Shown: positions 17,691 through 26,135, numbered from the stretch's first letter. The stretch: DNA of 64,000 nucleotides from Flavicella marina (GCF_009193215.1 NZ_VYVA01000002.1:124001-188000); one strand, 5' to 3'. The notes: generated by a model from the letters alone, not told the origin. Made by a program: numbers and translations.

Positions 17691-18085
17691 AATCAGACAA
17701 ACCAGACGCAGTAGTTTTTAATTCTTTAATTGGAAAATACGATGCTTCCTTAAAAGAATACCCAACAAATGTTGGCGCTCCTGTAATTGAAGTTCTTAAT
17801 ACAGTTGCATGGAAAAATAAAAATTTACAATCGGTAAATGCACAACTTGATGCGAAGTTTAATGATTTGAAACATCAATTAACAATATTTAAATCGCTTT
17901 ACGAAAACAATCAACGTGTGTATAATGCCAAGTTTAGTTTTGAGCCTATCGTGGGGAATGTGTATCATCTTTATATAAATTCGAATGGTACAGAATTTTT
18001 ATCGATTTTAGCACCAAATGAATGTAACTTTGAGTTTATTGATAGTTTTAGGTTGAACTCCGATAAAATTTGGGAGAAATTATAA
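17687..18085 (+). CDS. DUF2452 domain protein
   Basis: This 132-residue protein begins MKSDKPDAVVFNSLIGKYDA and continues with YPTNVGAPVIEV, the DUF2452 pattern. The C-terminal FEPIVGNVYHLYINSNGTEFLSILAP segment is the conserved second half. The function is unknown. The family commonly occurs with photolyase, TspO and SDR genes in Flavobacteriia. It is coupled to the preceding gene and lies 4 bases before tspO. Confidence 0.85.
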   Translation: MKSDKPDAVVFNSLIGKYDASLKEYPTNVGAPVIEVLNTVAWKNKNLQSVNAQLDAKFNDLKHQLTIFKSLYENNQRVYNAKFSFEPIVGNVYHLYINSNGTEFLSILAPNECNFEFIDSFRLNSDKIWEKL

Positions 18086-18089
18086 TTGT

Positions 18090-18551
18090 ATGAAAAAAAT
18101 ATATGTTTTCCTGTTTTTCTTGTTCTTAAATTTTGCTGCATTAGGTGTTGGAACTCTTTTAATGAATTCAGGTCCTACATCAGAATGGTATGCCAATTTA
18201 AATAAGGCGCCATGGACTCCACCAGGTTGGGTGTTTGGTGCAGCCTGGACTAGTATTATGGTCTTTTTTTCTATTTACATGACAGTGCTGTCGTTTACAT
18301 CAAAAAACAAGAATATTTGGTGGTTATTTGGTTGTCAATGGTTGTTGAATGTTTCTTGGAACTGGATCTTTTTTAATCAACATCAATTGTTGCTGGGGCA
18401 AATTGTACTCGTTGCACTAACATTATTGGTTGGTTATTTTATGATCAATTACCGTGGTAAAACAAAGCTAGCTAATTTCTTTGTTTTACCTTATTTTTTA
18501 TGGTTATTGGTGGCAAATTCGTTGAATTTATACACGATGATTTATAATTAA
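18090..18551 (+). CDS. tspO: TspO/MBR family tryptophan-rich sensory protein
   Basis: TspO is a five-helix membrane protein that binds porphyrins and related ligands and is tied to oxygen, light and oxidative stress. The 153-residue sequence is hydrophobic, has five membrane segments, and carries the family signatures NLNKAPWTPPGWVFGAAWTS, NVSWNWIFF and a C-terminal WLLVANSLNLYTM. It ends the SDR-Lacal_2735-DUF2452 operon. Its position about 7 kb from the heme operon is suggestive for porphyrin handling, but no functional link is shown by sequence. Confidence 0.95.
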   Translation: MKKIYVFLFFLFLNFAALGVGTLLMNSGPTSEWYANLNKAPWTPPGWVFGAAWTSIMVFFSIYMTVLSFTSKNKNIWWLFGCQWLLNVSWNWIFFNQHQLLLGQIVLVALTLLVGYFMINYRGKTKLANFFVLPYFLWLLVANSLNLYTMIYN

Positions 18552-18560
18552 GGTTTAAAT

Positions 18561-18944
18561 TTATTGTCTGGAATATACATCGGCTTGTTCTTCTGTATCT
18601 CCTTGATACCAAATTGAGAGTGTGTTTTTACTTAATTTGTAGGTTGCTGTTTCGGTTTCAGGTTCTCCATTTTCAATAAAATCCAAATGAAGTGAATTTC
18701 CATCCAATGTGAAACTACCTTGGATAAAATAATTATCGTTGGCATCTTCCACATTTTGACCAGTAGCACTGAATGTGTTTTTTTCGGTAAAAACAACAAT
18801 TTCGTTGTAGGTATTTTCGTTTTCATCTAAGGTGGTGATCCATGTACCCACGATAGAGTAGTTCGAGGTATCGTCATCATTTCCGCTACAAGAGATCAAA
18901 GAAAATGTAGGGATTACAATCAAAAGAAATAAGAGGTTTTTCAT
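18561..18944 (-). CDS. Lipocalin-like lipoprotein, 127 residues
   Basis: A leader with lipobox FSLISC (Cys19) is followed by a GNDDD acidic linker, then VGTWITTLDENENTYNEIVVF, QGSFTLDGNSLHLDF and a final YKLSKNTLSIWYQG strand. This is the same lipocalin-like layout as the protein at 12281-12643. The ligand is unknown. It is convergent with tspO, whose stop is 10 bases away, and stands alone. Confidence 0.7.
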   Translation of the reverse strand: MKNLLFLLIVIPTFSLISCSGNDDDTSNYSIVGTWITTLDENENTYNEIVVFTEKNTFSATGQNVEDANDNYFIQGSFTLDGNSLHLDFIENGEPETETATYKLSKNTLSIWYQGDTEEQADVYSRQ

Positions 18945-19257
18945 AATTTAAGTAGTTTGGGTTTACTTAAAGGTAGTTGTTTTTTTTGGGAAAAACTGAA
19001 TTATCTCTGTAATGTAATGATTTTATGCATTATAACACATTGATTTAAGAAGGAAGGCTGTTTTTTTGAATGATTTTTCAAATATTTTTGTTATCGATAT
19101 ACTTGTTTTTAAGAAGAAGATTATTACATAATATGATATTTTTGATGTCTTTATTTTTACTAAATTTGCAGCGGAACTAACTACAGAAATGACCCTATAT
19201 TTTGTGACTTTCTGTAATAAATTTGTAGAACGATATCGTTCTAAATAAATTGTAACT
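18945..19257. promoter_or_regulatory. Control region before the E2 acyltransferase gene
   Basis: This 313-base gap holds two TAAATTTG boxes (19161-19168, with TTG 16 bases upstream at 19142-19144; and 19218-19225). TACAGAAA / TTTCTGTA arms lie at 19182-19189 and 19209-19216. A perfect 18-base palindrome, TAGAACGATATCGTTCTA, at 19226-19243 directly abuts the second box and ends 14 bases before the start codon. The palindrome is a plausible operator. I see no gene in the region. Confidence 0.5.
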
Positions 19258-20556
19258 ATGGCTAAATTTGAATTGAAACTACCCAAAATGGGAGAGAGTG
19301 TTGCAGAGGCAACTATAACATCTTGGTTAAAAGAGGTAGGGGATACTATTGAAGCAGATGATTCGGTTGTTGAAATAGCTACGGATAAAGTAGATTCAGA
19401 TGTTCCCTGCGAAGTTTCAGGTACCTTGATTGAGATTTTACATGATAAAGATGCTGTTGTTAAAGTTGGAGAAACTCTAGCAATTATTGAAGTTGAAGGT
19501 GAAATTGAAGAAAGTATAAGTCAACCAATAGCTATCGAAGTTGACGAAACAGTTGCAAAAGCTGCTGCTAGTGTTGAACAAGAAATTGAAAAAGTAGTTG
19601 CAACAAAATCAGCAACTCCAAAAATTGTTACTTCCGATCGTTTTTACTCACCTCTGGTTAGAAATATTGCAGAAAAAGAAGGAATCTCTCAAAAAGAATT
19701 AGATACAATTCCTGGTTCTGGTTTAGAGGGCCGTGTTACGAAAATCGATATTTTAGAATATTTAGAAACAAGGGTTGTAGAAACCAAAGTGGAAAAAAGT
19801 AAGGAGACTGCTAAACCTACTGTGGTGCCTTTGTCTGTAAATGGAGAAGACGAGTTGATTGAGTTAAGTAGAATGGGAAAAATGATTTCAGATCATATGA
19901 TTCATTCTGTACAGAAATCTGCTCACGTACAATCTTTTATTGAAGTAGATGTTACAAATTTAGTGACATGGAGAGGGCAAAATAAAGATGCTTTTTTCAA
20001 AAGAGAGGGTGAAAAATTAACGTATACACCGGTGTTTATGATGGCTGTTGCCGCAGCTATAAAAGAATATCCATTGGTGAACTTGTCATTTGACGGAGAT
20101 AAAAAAGTTGCAATTCGTAAAAATATCAATTTAGGAATGGCAGCTGCATTAGGAGATGGGAACTTAATCGTTCCTGTAATTCATAATGCAGACGAGTTGA
20201 ATTTAATAGGCATGGCAAAAGTGGTCAATGATTTAGCGCTTCGTGCCAAAAATAACAAACTAAAACCTGACGAAATACAAGGGGGAACGTATACAGTTAC
20301 GAATGTTGGTGGTTTTGGTAGTTTGTTTGGTACTCCGATAATCAATCAACCTGAAGCAGCAATATTGGCTATTGGAGCGATTCGTAAGGTACCTGCTGTG
20401 TTAGAAACACCTGAAGGAGATGTAATTGCCATACGACATAAAATGTTCTTATCGCATTCTTACGACCATCGCGTAATAAACGGTGCGTTGGGAGGATTGT
20501 TTATTAAGTTTATCAAAGATTATTTAGAAGCTTGGGATGTAGATGCTGGTTCTTAG
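19258..20556 (+). CDS. 2-oxo acid dehydrogenase E2 (dihydrolipoamide acyltransferase)
   Basis: This is the E2 core of a 2-oxoacid dehydrogenase complex, transferring an acyl group from a lipoyl arm to CoA. The 432 residues are ordered as a lipoyl domain with Lys44 in EIATDKVDSDVP, an E1/E3-binding domain near 127-167 (YSPLVRNIAEKEGI, GSGLEGRVTKIDIL), and a catalytic domain ending with SYDHRVINGALGGLF. The catalytic His is near 404; the usual following Asp-Gly reads Asn-Gly here, a variant I believe also occurs in relatives. The ATDKVDSDVP form is typical of branched-chain or mixed-substrate E2 in Bacteroidota, so the substrate is not certain. Confidence 0.92.
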   Translation: MAKFELKLPKMGESVAEATITSWLKEVGDTIEADDSVVEIATDKVDSDVPCEVSGTLIEILHDKDAVVKVGETLAIIEVEGEIEESISQPIAIEVDETVAKAAASVEQEIEKVVATKSATPKIVTSDRFYSPLVRNIAEKEGISQKELDTIPGSGLEGRVTKIDILEYLETRVVETKVEKSKETAKPTVVPLSVNGEDELIELSRMGKMISDHMIHSVQKSAHVQSFIEVDVTNLVTWRGQNKDAFFKREGEKLTYTPVFMMAVAAAIKEYPLVNLSFDGDKKVAIRKNINLGMAAALGDGNLIVPVIHNADELNLIGMAKVVNDLALRAKNNKLKPDEIQGGTYTVTNVGGFGSLFGTPIINQPEAAILAIGAIRKVPAVLETPEGDVIAIRHKMFLSHSYDHRVINGALGGLFIKFIKDYLEAWDVDAGS

Positions 20557-20560
20557 TGTC

Positions 20561-22201
20561 TTAGTTTAATGCTTCTTCAATAACTTTTCCTGTTGTTCCG
20601 TTCGGAAATTCAATTTGTAACAGATTGGCAAGCGTAGGCGCAATGTCTATGATTGGATAATATTTTTTTGAAGTCCCTTTTTTGATTCCTTTTCCAAAGA
20701 ACAATAGAGGTACATGAGTGTCGTAGCTATATCCACTTCCGTGTGTAGTACCGGTTTTTTTATGACCGCTACCAATCACAGAATGGTTGGGTATAATATA
20801 TACATTTCCTGAAAGTTTTTGATTGTGACCTTGTTGCACTAAGCTGTATATACCATTTGAAAATTCAGAAGTGTTTAAAGTATGTGATGTTATTGTTTTG
20901 TTTACATTTTCGAAGAATAATAATTCTTCGGCAAAAAAATCTTCCACAGCAGTCTGATCTAAATTGAGTTTTTTTAAAGTTTCTTTATTAAAAAACAATT
21001 GGAAGTTAGAAATGTTTTCTACGATGTTTTCTGAGTTGTATTTTTCTTTTGATAAAGTTTGAACGAAGTTTTTGAATTCGGCAAGATCAAAATAACCTCC
21101 TGGAATTTTCAGAGAATTTAAATAATTAGGTGTTTGTGCTACAGCATGATCTGCCGTTAAAAACAAAGTGTAATTATTTTTACCTATATGTTTGTCTAAA
21201 TAGTTTAACAAACGCTCAATTTCTAAGTCCATTCGAATATAGGTGTCTTCGATTTCTTTAGAATCTACACCATATCGATGTCCTACATAATCTGTACTTG
21301 AATAGCTGATAGCTAAAAAGTCTGTTTGATTTTTGGTTTGACCTAAATTTTCACCTTGAATTGCAGCTAAAGAGAAATCTGTAGTTAAAGAATTTCCAGC
21401 GGGGATACTTTTTATTAGGTTCGTATGTCCGTTTTTTTCTTTTAAAACTGGAATGTTGTGAGGAAATGTCGGAGTTTTTTCACCTCTGAAAACTCCTTCA
21501 TATGGATTGTTATCGTCTATGCTTTCTGTGTAAGTTTCTATTGGCGCATAGGTATTCCATTCTTCCTTTAAATAAGCATCTGCTTTTTTTAAGTTGTTAA
21601 ATGCTAGTACCCAATTCGGTAACGTATCTCTGTAAAAATTACTAGTGATCCATTTTCCATCTTTTCCACCTTCAAACCAATAAGCTGCATTTGCCGTATG
21701 CCCACCAGGTAGAATTGCAGATCGATCTTTTATGGCAACACTAATTGTTTTTGAATGTAAGTTTTGAGCAAGTCTCAGTTGATCTGTAATGGTTGTAGTC
21801 TGCAATCTATATGGAGATTTGTTACCTGCATTTGAATTACTTCCAACAGTAGTATAGTTTGCATCATCGACACAATAGATATTCTTCTTTAAAAATTTGT
21901 CGTACCAATTATTACCGATGATTCCATGGTTTTGAGGTGTGGTACCGGTGTATATTGAACTATGCCCAACTGCTGTATAAGTAGGAATGTAATTATAATG
22001 TGTGTTTTCTGCATGAAATCCGTCATTTAACAATCGTTTAAACCCATTTTCTCCATACTTTTCAGAAAATCTATAGAGGTAATCATAGCGCATCTGATCA
22101 ACGACGATACCTACGACCAGTTTTGGTTTTTCTTGAGAATAAAGTAGATTTAAGTTCGGTAGAAAGAATAGGAAAATGATGAATGAGACGGCTTTTTTCA
22201 T
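20561..22201 (-). CDS. pafA: PafA-type alkaline phosphatase
   Basis: This secreted phosphomonoesterase belongs to the alkaline phosphatase superfamily and is phosphate-insensitive in characterised Bacteroidota PafA enzymes. The 546-residue chain has a signal peptide (about 1-22), the metal motif GIVVDQMRYDYLYRF (Asp36), the nucleophile segment YIPTYTAVGHSSIYTGTTP at 71-89 with the catalytic threonine, an asparagine at IIGNNWYD, and C-terminal metal ligands in LTADHAVAQTP and GTTHGSGYSYD. It would release phosphate from organic phosphates in the periplasm. It is convergent with the E2 gene, 4 bases away. A TAAGTTTG -7-like box lies at 22221-22228 on the minus strand. Confidence 0.93.
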   Translation of the reverse strand: MKKAVSFIIFLFFLPNLNLLYSQEKPKLVVGIVVDQMRYDYLYRFSEKYGENGFKRLLNDGFHAENTHYNYIPTYTAVGHSSIYTGTTPQNHGIIGNNWYDKFLKKNIYCVDDANYTTVGSNSNAGNKSPYRLQTTTITDQLRLAQNLHSKTISVAIKDRSAILPGGHTANAAYWFEGGKDGKWITSNFYRDTLPNWVLAFNNLKKADAYLKEEWNTYAPIETYTESIDDNNPYEGVFRGEKTPTFPHNIPVLKEKNGHTNLIKSIPAGNSLTTDFSLAAIQGENLGQTKNQTDFLAISYSSTDYVGHRYGVDSKEIEDTYIRMDLEIERLLNYLDKHIGKNNYTLFLTADHAVAQTPNYLNSLKIPGGYFDLAEFKNFVQTLSKEKYNSENIVENISNFQLFFNKETLKKLNLDQTAVEDFFAEELLFFENVNKTITSHTLNTSEFSNGIYSLVQQGHNQKLSGNVYIIPNHSVIGSGHKKTGTTHGSGYSYDTHVPLLFFGKGIKKGTSKKYYPIIDIAPTLANLLQIEFPNGTTGKVIEEALN

Positions 22202-22336
22202 GTGGTAAAATTTATGATACCAAACTTAGTATTTTTTTTGACACGAATATCGATATCTGTTTGTCATTCGCTGATAAAAAAGATTGTAGAGCTCAATATT
22301 TTCTGATAATTTAATACTTTAGCAAAAAACAGATAG

Positions 22337-23077
22337 ATGAATTATATAGAACATGTCGGAAAGTATTTTTTAATGCTGAAGCAAGTTTTTAAAAAACCTC
22401 AAAAAAGAAATGTTTTTTGGGAAGCTATTTTTCGAGAAATAGAAGATTTAGGACTTAAATCACTTGGAATAGTAGCCTTTATAGCATTTTTCGTAGGTGG
22501 TGTGGTAGCAATTCAAACCGCATTAAATGTCGATAGCCCTTTGATTCCGAAATACCTCATTGGTTTTGCGACAAAAAGATCGATGATATTAGAGTTCGCT
22601 CCAACTTTTGCTTCTATTATATTGGCAGGAAAAGTAGGGTCATTCATTACTTCTAGTATTGGAACGATGCGAGTGACGGAACAAATAGATGCCCTAGAAG
22701 TGATGGGGATAAATTCTTTGAATTATTTAGTGCTTCCAAAAGTAATCGCTGCGGTGTTTTTTTATCCATTGATTGTCATTATTGCTATGTTTCTCGGAAT
22801 TTTTGGAGGATGGGTTGCCGGAGTTTTGACAGGATTATTTCATTCTCATGATTATATTGAAGGAATTCAATTAGAGTTTGATCCTTACTTGATACAATAT
22901 GCGTTGGTTAAGTCTGTGGTTTTTGCTTTTTTGATAGCAACTATACCATCGTATCATGGATACTATGTGAAAGGTGGAGCATTAGAAGTTGGTAGAGCAA
23001 GTACTCAAGCTGTAGTTTGGACAAGTGTAGTTATTATTTTGATGAATTATTTTTTAACTCAAATGCTTTTAGGATAG
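22337..23077 (+). CDS. MlaE-family ABC transporter permease
   Basis: The 246-residue permease has five predicted membrane segments and the MlaE signatures: GVVAIQTALN early, EFAPTFASIILAGKVGSFITSSIGTMRVTEQIDALEVMG-type text across 89-128, then ATIPSYHGYYVKGGALEVG. MlaE with MlaF drives phospholipid transport between the membranes. The next gene encodes the ATPase and starts at the base after this stop. No MlaD-type substrate-binding gene follows, so the third component must be elsewhere. Confidence 0.9.
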   Translation: MNYIEHVGKYFLMLKQVFKKPQKRNVFWEAIFREIEDLGLKSLGIVAFIAFFVGGVVAIQTALNVDSPLIPKYLIGFATKRSMILEFAPTFASIILAGKVGSFITSSIGTMRVTEQIDALEVMGINSLNYLVLPKVIAAVFFYPLIVIIAMFLGIFGGWVAGVLTGLFHSHDYIEGIQLEFDPYLIQYALVKSVVFAFLIATIPSYHGYYVKGGALEVGRASTQAVVWTSVVIILMNYFLTQMLLG

Positions 23078-23845
23078 ATGATAGAAGTAAAGGGATTGCA
23101 AAAAGGATTTGGAGGGACACAAATTTTAAAAGGGATTGATGCCAAGTTTGAACGTGGTAAGACAAGTTTGATAATTGGGCAAAGTGGCTCGGGTAAAACT
23201 GTATTTTTAAAGAGTTTATTGGGCCTTCATGTGCCAGATGATGGAAGTATCATTTTCGATGGTAAGATCAATAAAGATTTGAATGTCGAAGAGAAACGAC
23301 AATTACGTCAAGATATAGGTATGGTTTTTCAAGGGAGTGCATTGTTTGATTCTCTTACTGTTGAAGAAAATGTAATGTTCCCAATGAAGATGTTTACCAA
23401 TAGTGTGAAGTCTGATATGCTAGATAGGGTAAATACTGTGTTAAAAAGAGTAAACCTTGTGGATGCAAATAAAAAATTCCCGGCAGAGCTATCTGGAGGG
23501 ATGCAAAAACGTGTTGCCATTGCACGTGCAATTGTGATGAATCCAAAATATTTGTTTTGTGATGAACCAAATTCAGGGTTAGATCCAAAAACAGCAATTG
23601 TAATTGATAATTTGATACAAGAAATCACTGCCGAATTTCAAATTACAACAGTTATAAATACCCATGATATGAACTCAGTTATGGAAATTGGAGAAAAAAT
23701 TATTTTTTTAAAAAATGGTTTAAAAGCATGGGAAGGGACGAGTAAAGATATCTTTAAAACTGATAATGAATCGGTTGTAGATTTTGTCTATAGTTCTAAC
23801 TTATTTAAGAAAGTTAGACAGGCATATTTAGACGAAATAAAATAA
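23078..23845 (+). CDS. MlaF-type ABC transporter ATP-binding protein
   Basis: This 255-residue ABC ATPase has Walker A GQSGSGKT at 34-41, the Q-loop in IGMVFQGSALFDSLTVEENV, the signature LSGGMQKRVAIARA and Walker B YLFCDEPNSGLDP. The segment after the Q-loop and the MQKR signature variant are typical of MlaF. It follows mlaE without a gap, so the two form a membrane phospholipid transporter core. It ends about 30 bases before a candidate tRNA-operon promoter. Confidence 0.93.
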   Translation: MIEVKGLQKGFGGTQILKGIDAKFERGKTSLIIGQSGSGKTVFLKSLLGLHVPDDGSIIFDGKINKDLNVEEKRQLRQDIGMVFQGSALFDSLTVEENVMFPMKMFTNSVKSDMLDRVNTVLKRVNLVDANKKFPAELSGGMQKRVAIARAIVMNPKYLFCDEPNSGLDPKTAIVIDNLIQEITAEFQITTVINTHDMNSVMEIGEKIIFLKNGLKAWEGTSKDIFKTDNESVVDFVYSSNLFKKVRQAYLDEIK

Positions 23846-23854
23846 AAAAAATGT

Positions 23855-23884
23855 TTGTTTTATTGGAATAAGGTTCTATATTTG
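23855..23884 (+). promoter_or_regulatory. Promoter of the tRNA-Lys/Tyr/Lys cluster
   Basis: TTG at 23855-23857, exactly 19 bases, then TATATTTG at 23877-23884: a full match to the Bacteroidota promoter form, 24 bases before the first mature tRNA. Confidence 0.75.
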
Positions 23885-23908
23885 CACCCGCTAAAACAAA
23901 GGAAATAT

Positions 23909-23981
23909 GACCTGGTAGCTCAGTTGGTAGAGCATCTCCCTTTTAAGGAGAGGGTCCTGGGTTCGAGCCCCAGCCCGGTCA
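23909..23981 (+). tRNA. tRNA-Lys (anticodon TTT), copy 1
   Basis: A 73-base cloverleaf can be drawn: D-stem GCTC/GAGC, anticodon stem TCTCC/GGAGA with loop CTTTTAA (TTT reads Lys codons), T-stem CTGGG/CCCAG with TTCGAGC, discriminator A. CCA is not encoded. The acceptor stem GACCTGG/CCCGGTC has a T-C mismatch at pair 5-68, shared exactly with the second copy. Confidence 0.95.
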
Positions 23982-24023
23982 CTAAATTTAGTGCAAACTA
24001 AATGTCCTTTTTATTGAAATATT

Positions 24024-24104
<81 letters not shown>

Positions 24105-24127
24105 CAATATTTTCTTGTTTTAGCAAT

Positions 24128-24200
24128 GACCTGGTAGCTCAGTTGGTAGAGCATCTCCCTTTTAAGGAGAGGGTCCTGGGTTCGAGCCCCAGCCCGGTCA
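24128..24200 (+). tRNA. tRNA-Lys (anticodon TTT), copy 2
   Basis: Its 73 bases are identical to the copy at 23909-23981, including the T-C acceptor mismatch. It closes the tRNA cluster just before a strong terminator. Confidence 0.95.
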
Positions 24201-24201
24201 C

Positions 24202-24236
24202 AAAAAAGTCTGCAATTTATTGCAGACTTTTTTTTG
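24202..24236 (+). terminator. Terminator of the tRNA cluster
   Basis: A near-perfect stem AAAAAGTCTGCAAT / ATTGCAGACTTTTT with a 2-base loop runs into a T tract immediately after the last tRNA. Confidence 0.9.
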
Positions 24237-24327
24237 TTTTAGGGTCTTTTGTTTTCTTTTAGAGTTATATAGTGCAATTCTTAATAACTATGAACAAATG
24301 TGATAGTTTTCTATACATATGTATTCA

Positions 24328-24355
24328 TTGTTCTTTTTTTGACTCGTTACTTTTG
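24328..24355 (+). promoter_or_regulatory. Promoter of the small secreted protein gene
   Basis: TTG at 24328-24330, 17 bases, then TACTTTTG at 24348-24355. The predicted transcript starts about 24 bases before ATG 24386, which supports that start. Confidence 0.6.
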
Positions 24356-24385
24356 AAACAACTAATAACAATTAATTATTTATTT

Positions 24386-24796
24386 ATGAAAGCAATTCAA
24401 AACAAATTAAAACTGTCATTTTTATTATTAACCCTTACTGTTGGATTGAGCTCTTGGGATAACGCTCCAATTGAGTCAAAAGACAAGGTTGAAGCTGTAG
24501 CACTAATTGAAGAAGATTCTTACAAGTCAGAAGGAAAATTAGTAACTTTTGAAGTTGAATATACAGCCAACCAAGAAAGACAGATTTATATTGAACTTAA
24601 AAAAGGGAAAGAATGGATCGGAAATAAAAAAATGGTGGTGAAGAAAGGACATAAAAAAATTAAAATTACGGTAAAATGTAAAAAGAATTTCAAGCCTGGA
24701 GACGACTATATCATGAAATTAAACATCAATGAGGTAGACGGAGATTGGAAACAGATTATTGCTAAAAAAACTTACAAAAACATAGTAATTAAATAG
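24386..24796 (+). CDS. Small secreted lysine-rich protein, function unknown
   Basis: I take ATG 24386 as the start (136 residues). A longer frame from 24272 would run through the promoter. The leader LKLSFLLLTLTVGLSS is a signal peptide without a lipobox cysteine. The mature part has an acidic start (EEDSYKSEGK) and then a beta-rich, strongly basic domain (RQIYIELKKGKEWIGNKKM, GHKKIKITVKCKKN, DYIMKLNINEVDGDWK) that suggests an Ig-like or jelly-roll fold. I do not recognise a family. It lies alone between two tRNA loci. A short hairpin AAAAGAC/GTCTTTT (24801-24817) follows its stop codon. Confidence 0.7.
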   Translation: MKAIQNKLKLSFLLLTLTVGLSSWDNAPIESKDKVEAVALIEEDSYKSEGKLVTFEVEYTANQERQIYIELKKGKEWIGNKKMVVKKGHKKIKITVKCKKNFKPGDDYIMKLNINEVDGDWKQIIAKKTYKNIVIK

Positions 24797-24841
24797 AGAT
24801 AAAAGACAGTGTCTTTTGAAATTATATCCGTAATAAAATAT

Positions 24842-24868
24842 AAAAGCCTCCTTTTTAAGGAGGCTTTT
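24842..24868. terminator. Bidirectional terminator between secreted-protein gene and tRNA-Gly
   Basis: AAAAGCCTCCTT and AAGGAGGCTTTT form a 12-pair stem with a 3-base loop. The T-rich side favours termination of the leftward tRNA-Gly transcript. Confidence 0.7.
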
Positions 24869-24869
24869 G

Positions 24870-24942
24870 AGCGAAAGACCGGGTTCGAACCGGCGACATT
24901 CAGCTTGGAAGGCTGACGCTCTACCAACTGAGCTACTTTCGC
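24870..24942 (-). tRNA. tRNA-Gly (anticodon TCC)
   Basis: The minus strand folds as a 73-base tRNA: acceptor GCGAAAG/CTTTCGC, D-stem GCTC/GAGC, anticodon loop CTTCCAA in TCAGC/GCTGA, T-stem GCCGG/CCGGT with TTCGAAC, discriminator T. CCA is not encoded. Confidence 0.95.
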
Positions 24943-24958
24943 GTTTGGTATTGCTCTG

Positions 24959-24988
24959 CAAATATACTACGTTTCTACATTTTTGCAA
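24959..24988 (-). promoter_or_regulatory. Promoter of tRNA-Gly
   Basis: On the minus strand TTG (24988-24986), exactly 19 bases, then TATATTTG (24966-24959) precede the tRNA by 16 bases. Confidence 0.75.
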
Positions 24989-25100
24989 GAAAAAAACACT
25001 GTTTTTTGTGGTTTTTCGAATTCAGTTTTATAACTGATTGTGGCAGAGGAAACTGTCTGAAAATTATTTTTTCTGCTATGATAAAACTCGTATAATCATA

Positions 25101-25132
25101 AAATCCCTTCTACAATTTAGAAGGGATTTTTA
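25101..25132 (-). terminator. Terminator after the cyclophilin-FKBP gene
   Basis: AAATCCCTTCTA and its inverted copy TAGAAGGGATTT form a 12-pair stem 17 bases past the stop codon, followed on the minus strand by TTTTATG. Confidence 0.75.
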
Positions 25133-25148
25133 TTGTTTTTTGTTACGT

Positions 25149-26081
25149 TTATTTTACTGCAACCAATTCAACATCAAAAATTAGAATTGCGTTTGGAGGA
25201 ATTACTCCACCAGCACCAGCAGCTCCATATGCTAAGTCAGAAGGGATTACCAACCTTGCTTTATCTCCAACTTTTAATAATTGAATTCCTTCATCCCATC
25301 CTTTGATTACTTGCCCTACACCGACGTTAAAATCGATAGGTTGTTTGCGCTTATAAGAAGAATCGAAAACTGTTCCATCTAACAATTGTCCCTTGTAATG
25401 TACAGATACTCCAGCTCCTTTAGTAGCCTGTTTTCCGTTACCATTCTCTAATATTTTGTAGCGTAAACCAGATGCTGTTTCGTCGTACCCTGCAGAAACC
25501 TCGTCTAATTTTGCTTTTTGTTCTGCTTTTGCTTTGGCAATTCTTTCTTCTCTAGCTCCTTCAAACTTTCTAAAAGCTTCAACTGCATTAAAGTTTTCTG
25601 CTTCTTCTCCTACACGTATAATTTCTAAAGTATCGATTAAGTCGTCTTGAGCAATTACGTCAACAATATCTTGTCCTTCAATTACATGTCCGAAAACAGT
25701 ATGTTTGTTATCTAACCAAGGTGTTTCTACATGAGTGATGAAAAATTGACTTCCGTTAGAAGCCGGACCTGAGTTAGCCATAGACAATACTCCAGGTTTG
25801 TCGTGTTTTAATTCTGGGTGAAATTCGTCTTCAAAGCTATATCCAGGACTACCTGTTCCTGTTCCAAGAGGACATCCACCTTGAATCATGAAATCAGCAA
25901 TAACTCTATGGAATTTTAATCCATCGTAGTAAGGGGTTCCTTGTGGTTTAGCGTTGTTTTCTAAATTTCCTTCAGCCAAAGCAACAAAGTTACCAACCGT
26001 TCCAGGAGTTTTGTCGTGTGTTAAATTCACCAAAATAGCTCCTTTGCTTGTGTTGAATTTAGCGTATAATCCGTTGTTCAT
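25149..26081 (-). CDS. Peptidyl-prolyl isomerase: cyclophilin-FKBP fusion
   Basis: Two different prolyl isomerase folds are joined in one 310-residue chain. Residues 1-160 are a bacterial cyclophilin ([20 protein letters not shown], then [23 protein letters not shown]). A charged helical linker follows ([18 protein letters not shown], near 175-193). Residues about 205-310 are an FKBP domain ([56 protein letters not shown]). Such dual-family immunophilins are known from flavobacteria. There is no signal peptide, so the enzyme is cytoplasmic and probably a general folding catalyst. Confidence 0.95.
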   Translation of the reverse strand: MNNGLYAKFNTSKGAILVNLTHDKTPGTVGNFVALAEGNLENNAKPQGTPYYDGLKFHRVIADFMIQGGCPLGTGTGSPGYSFEDEFHPELKHDKPGVLSMANSGPASNGSQFFITHVETPWLDNKHTVFGHVIEGQDIVDVIAQDDLIDTLEIIRVGEEAENFNAVEAFRKFEGAREERIAKAKAEQKAKLDEVSAGYDETASGLRYKILENGNGKQATKGAGVSVHYKGQLLDGTVFDSSYKRKQPIDFNVGVGQVIKGWDEGIQLLKVGDKARLVIPSDLAYGAAGAGGVIPPNAILIFDVELVAVK

Positions 26082-26105
26082 TGTATTATGTTTTTTTTAG
26101 AGCTG

Positions 26106-26135
26106 CAAATATAACTATTCTCGATTGATCTACAA
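26106..26135 (-). promoter_or_regulatory. Promoter of the cyclophilin-FKBP gene
   Basis: Reading the minus strand: TTG (26135-26133), 19 bases, TATATTTG (26113-26106). The start codon lies 24 bases downstream. Confidence 0.75.

Noticed and set aside
19023-19286. An 87-codon minus-strand frame upstream of the E2 gene
   Set aside because: It overlaps the E2 start codon and promoter elements, with a translation of low complexity and no family likeness.
24719-24988. An 89-codon minus-strand frame
   Set aside because: It runs through the tRNA-Gly gene and its terminator, so it is not coding.
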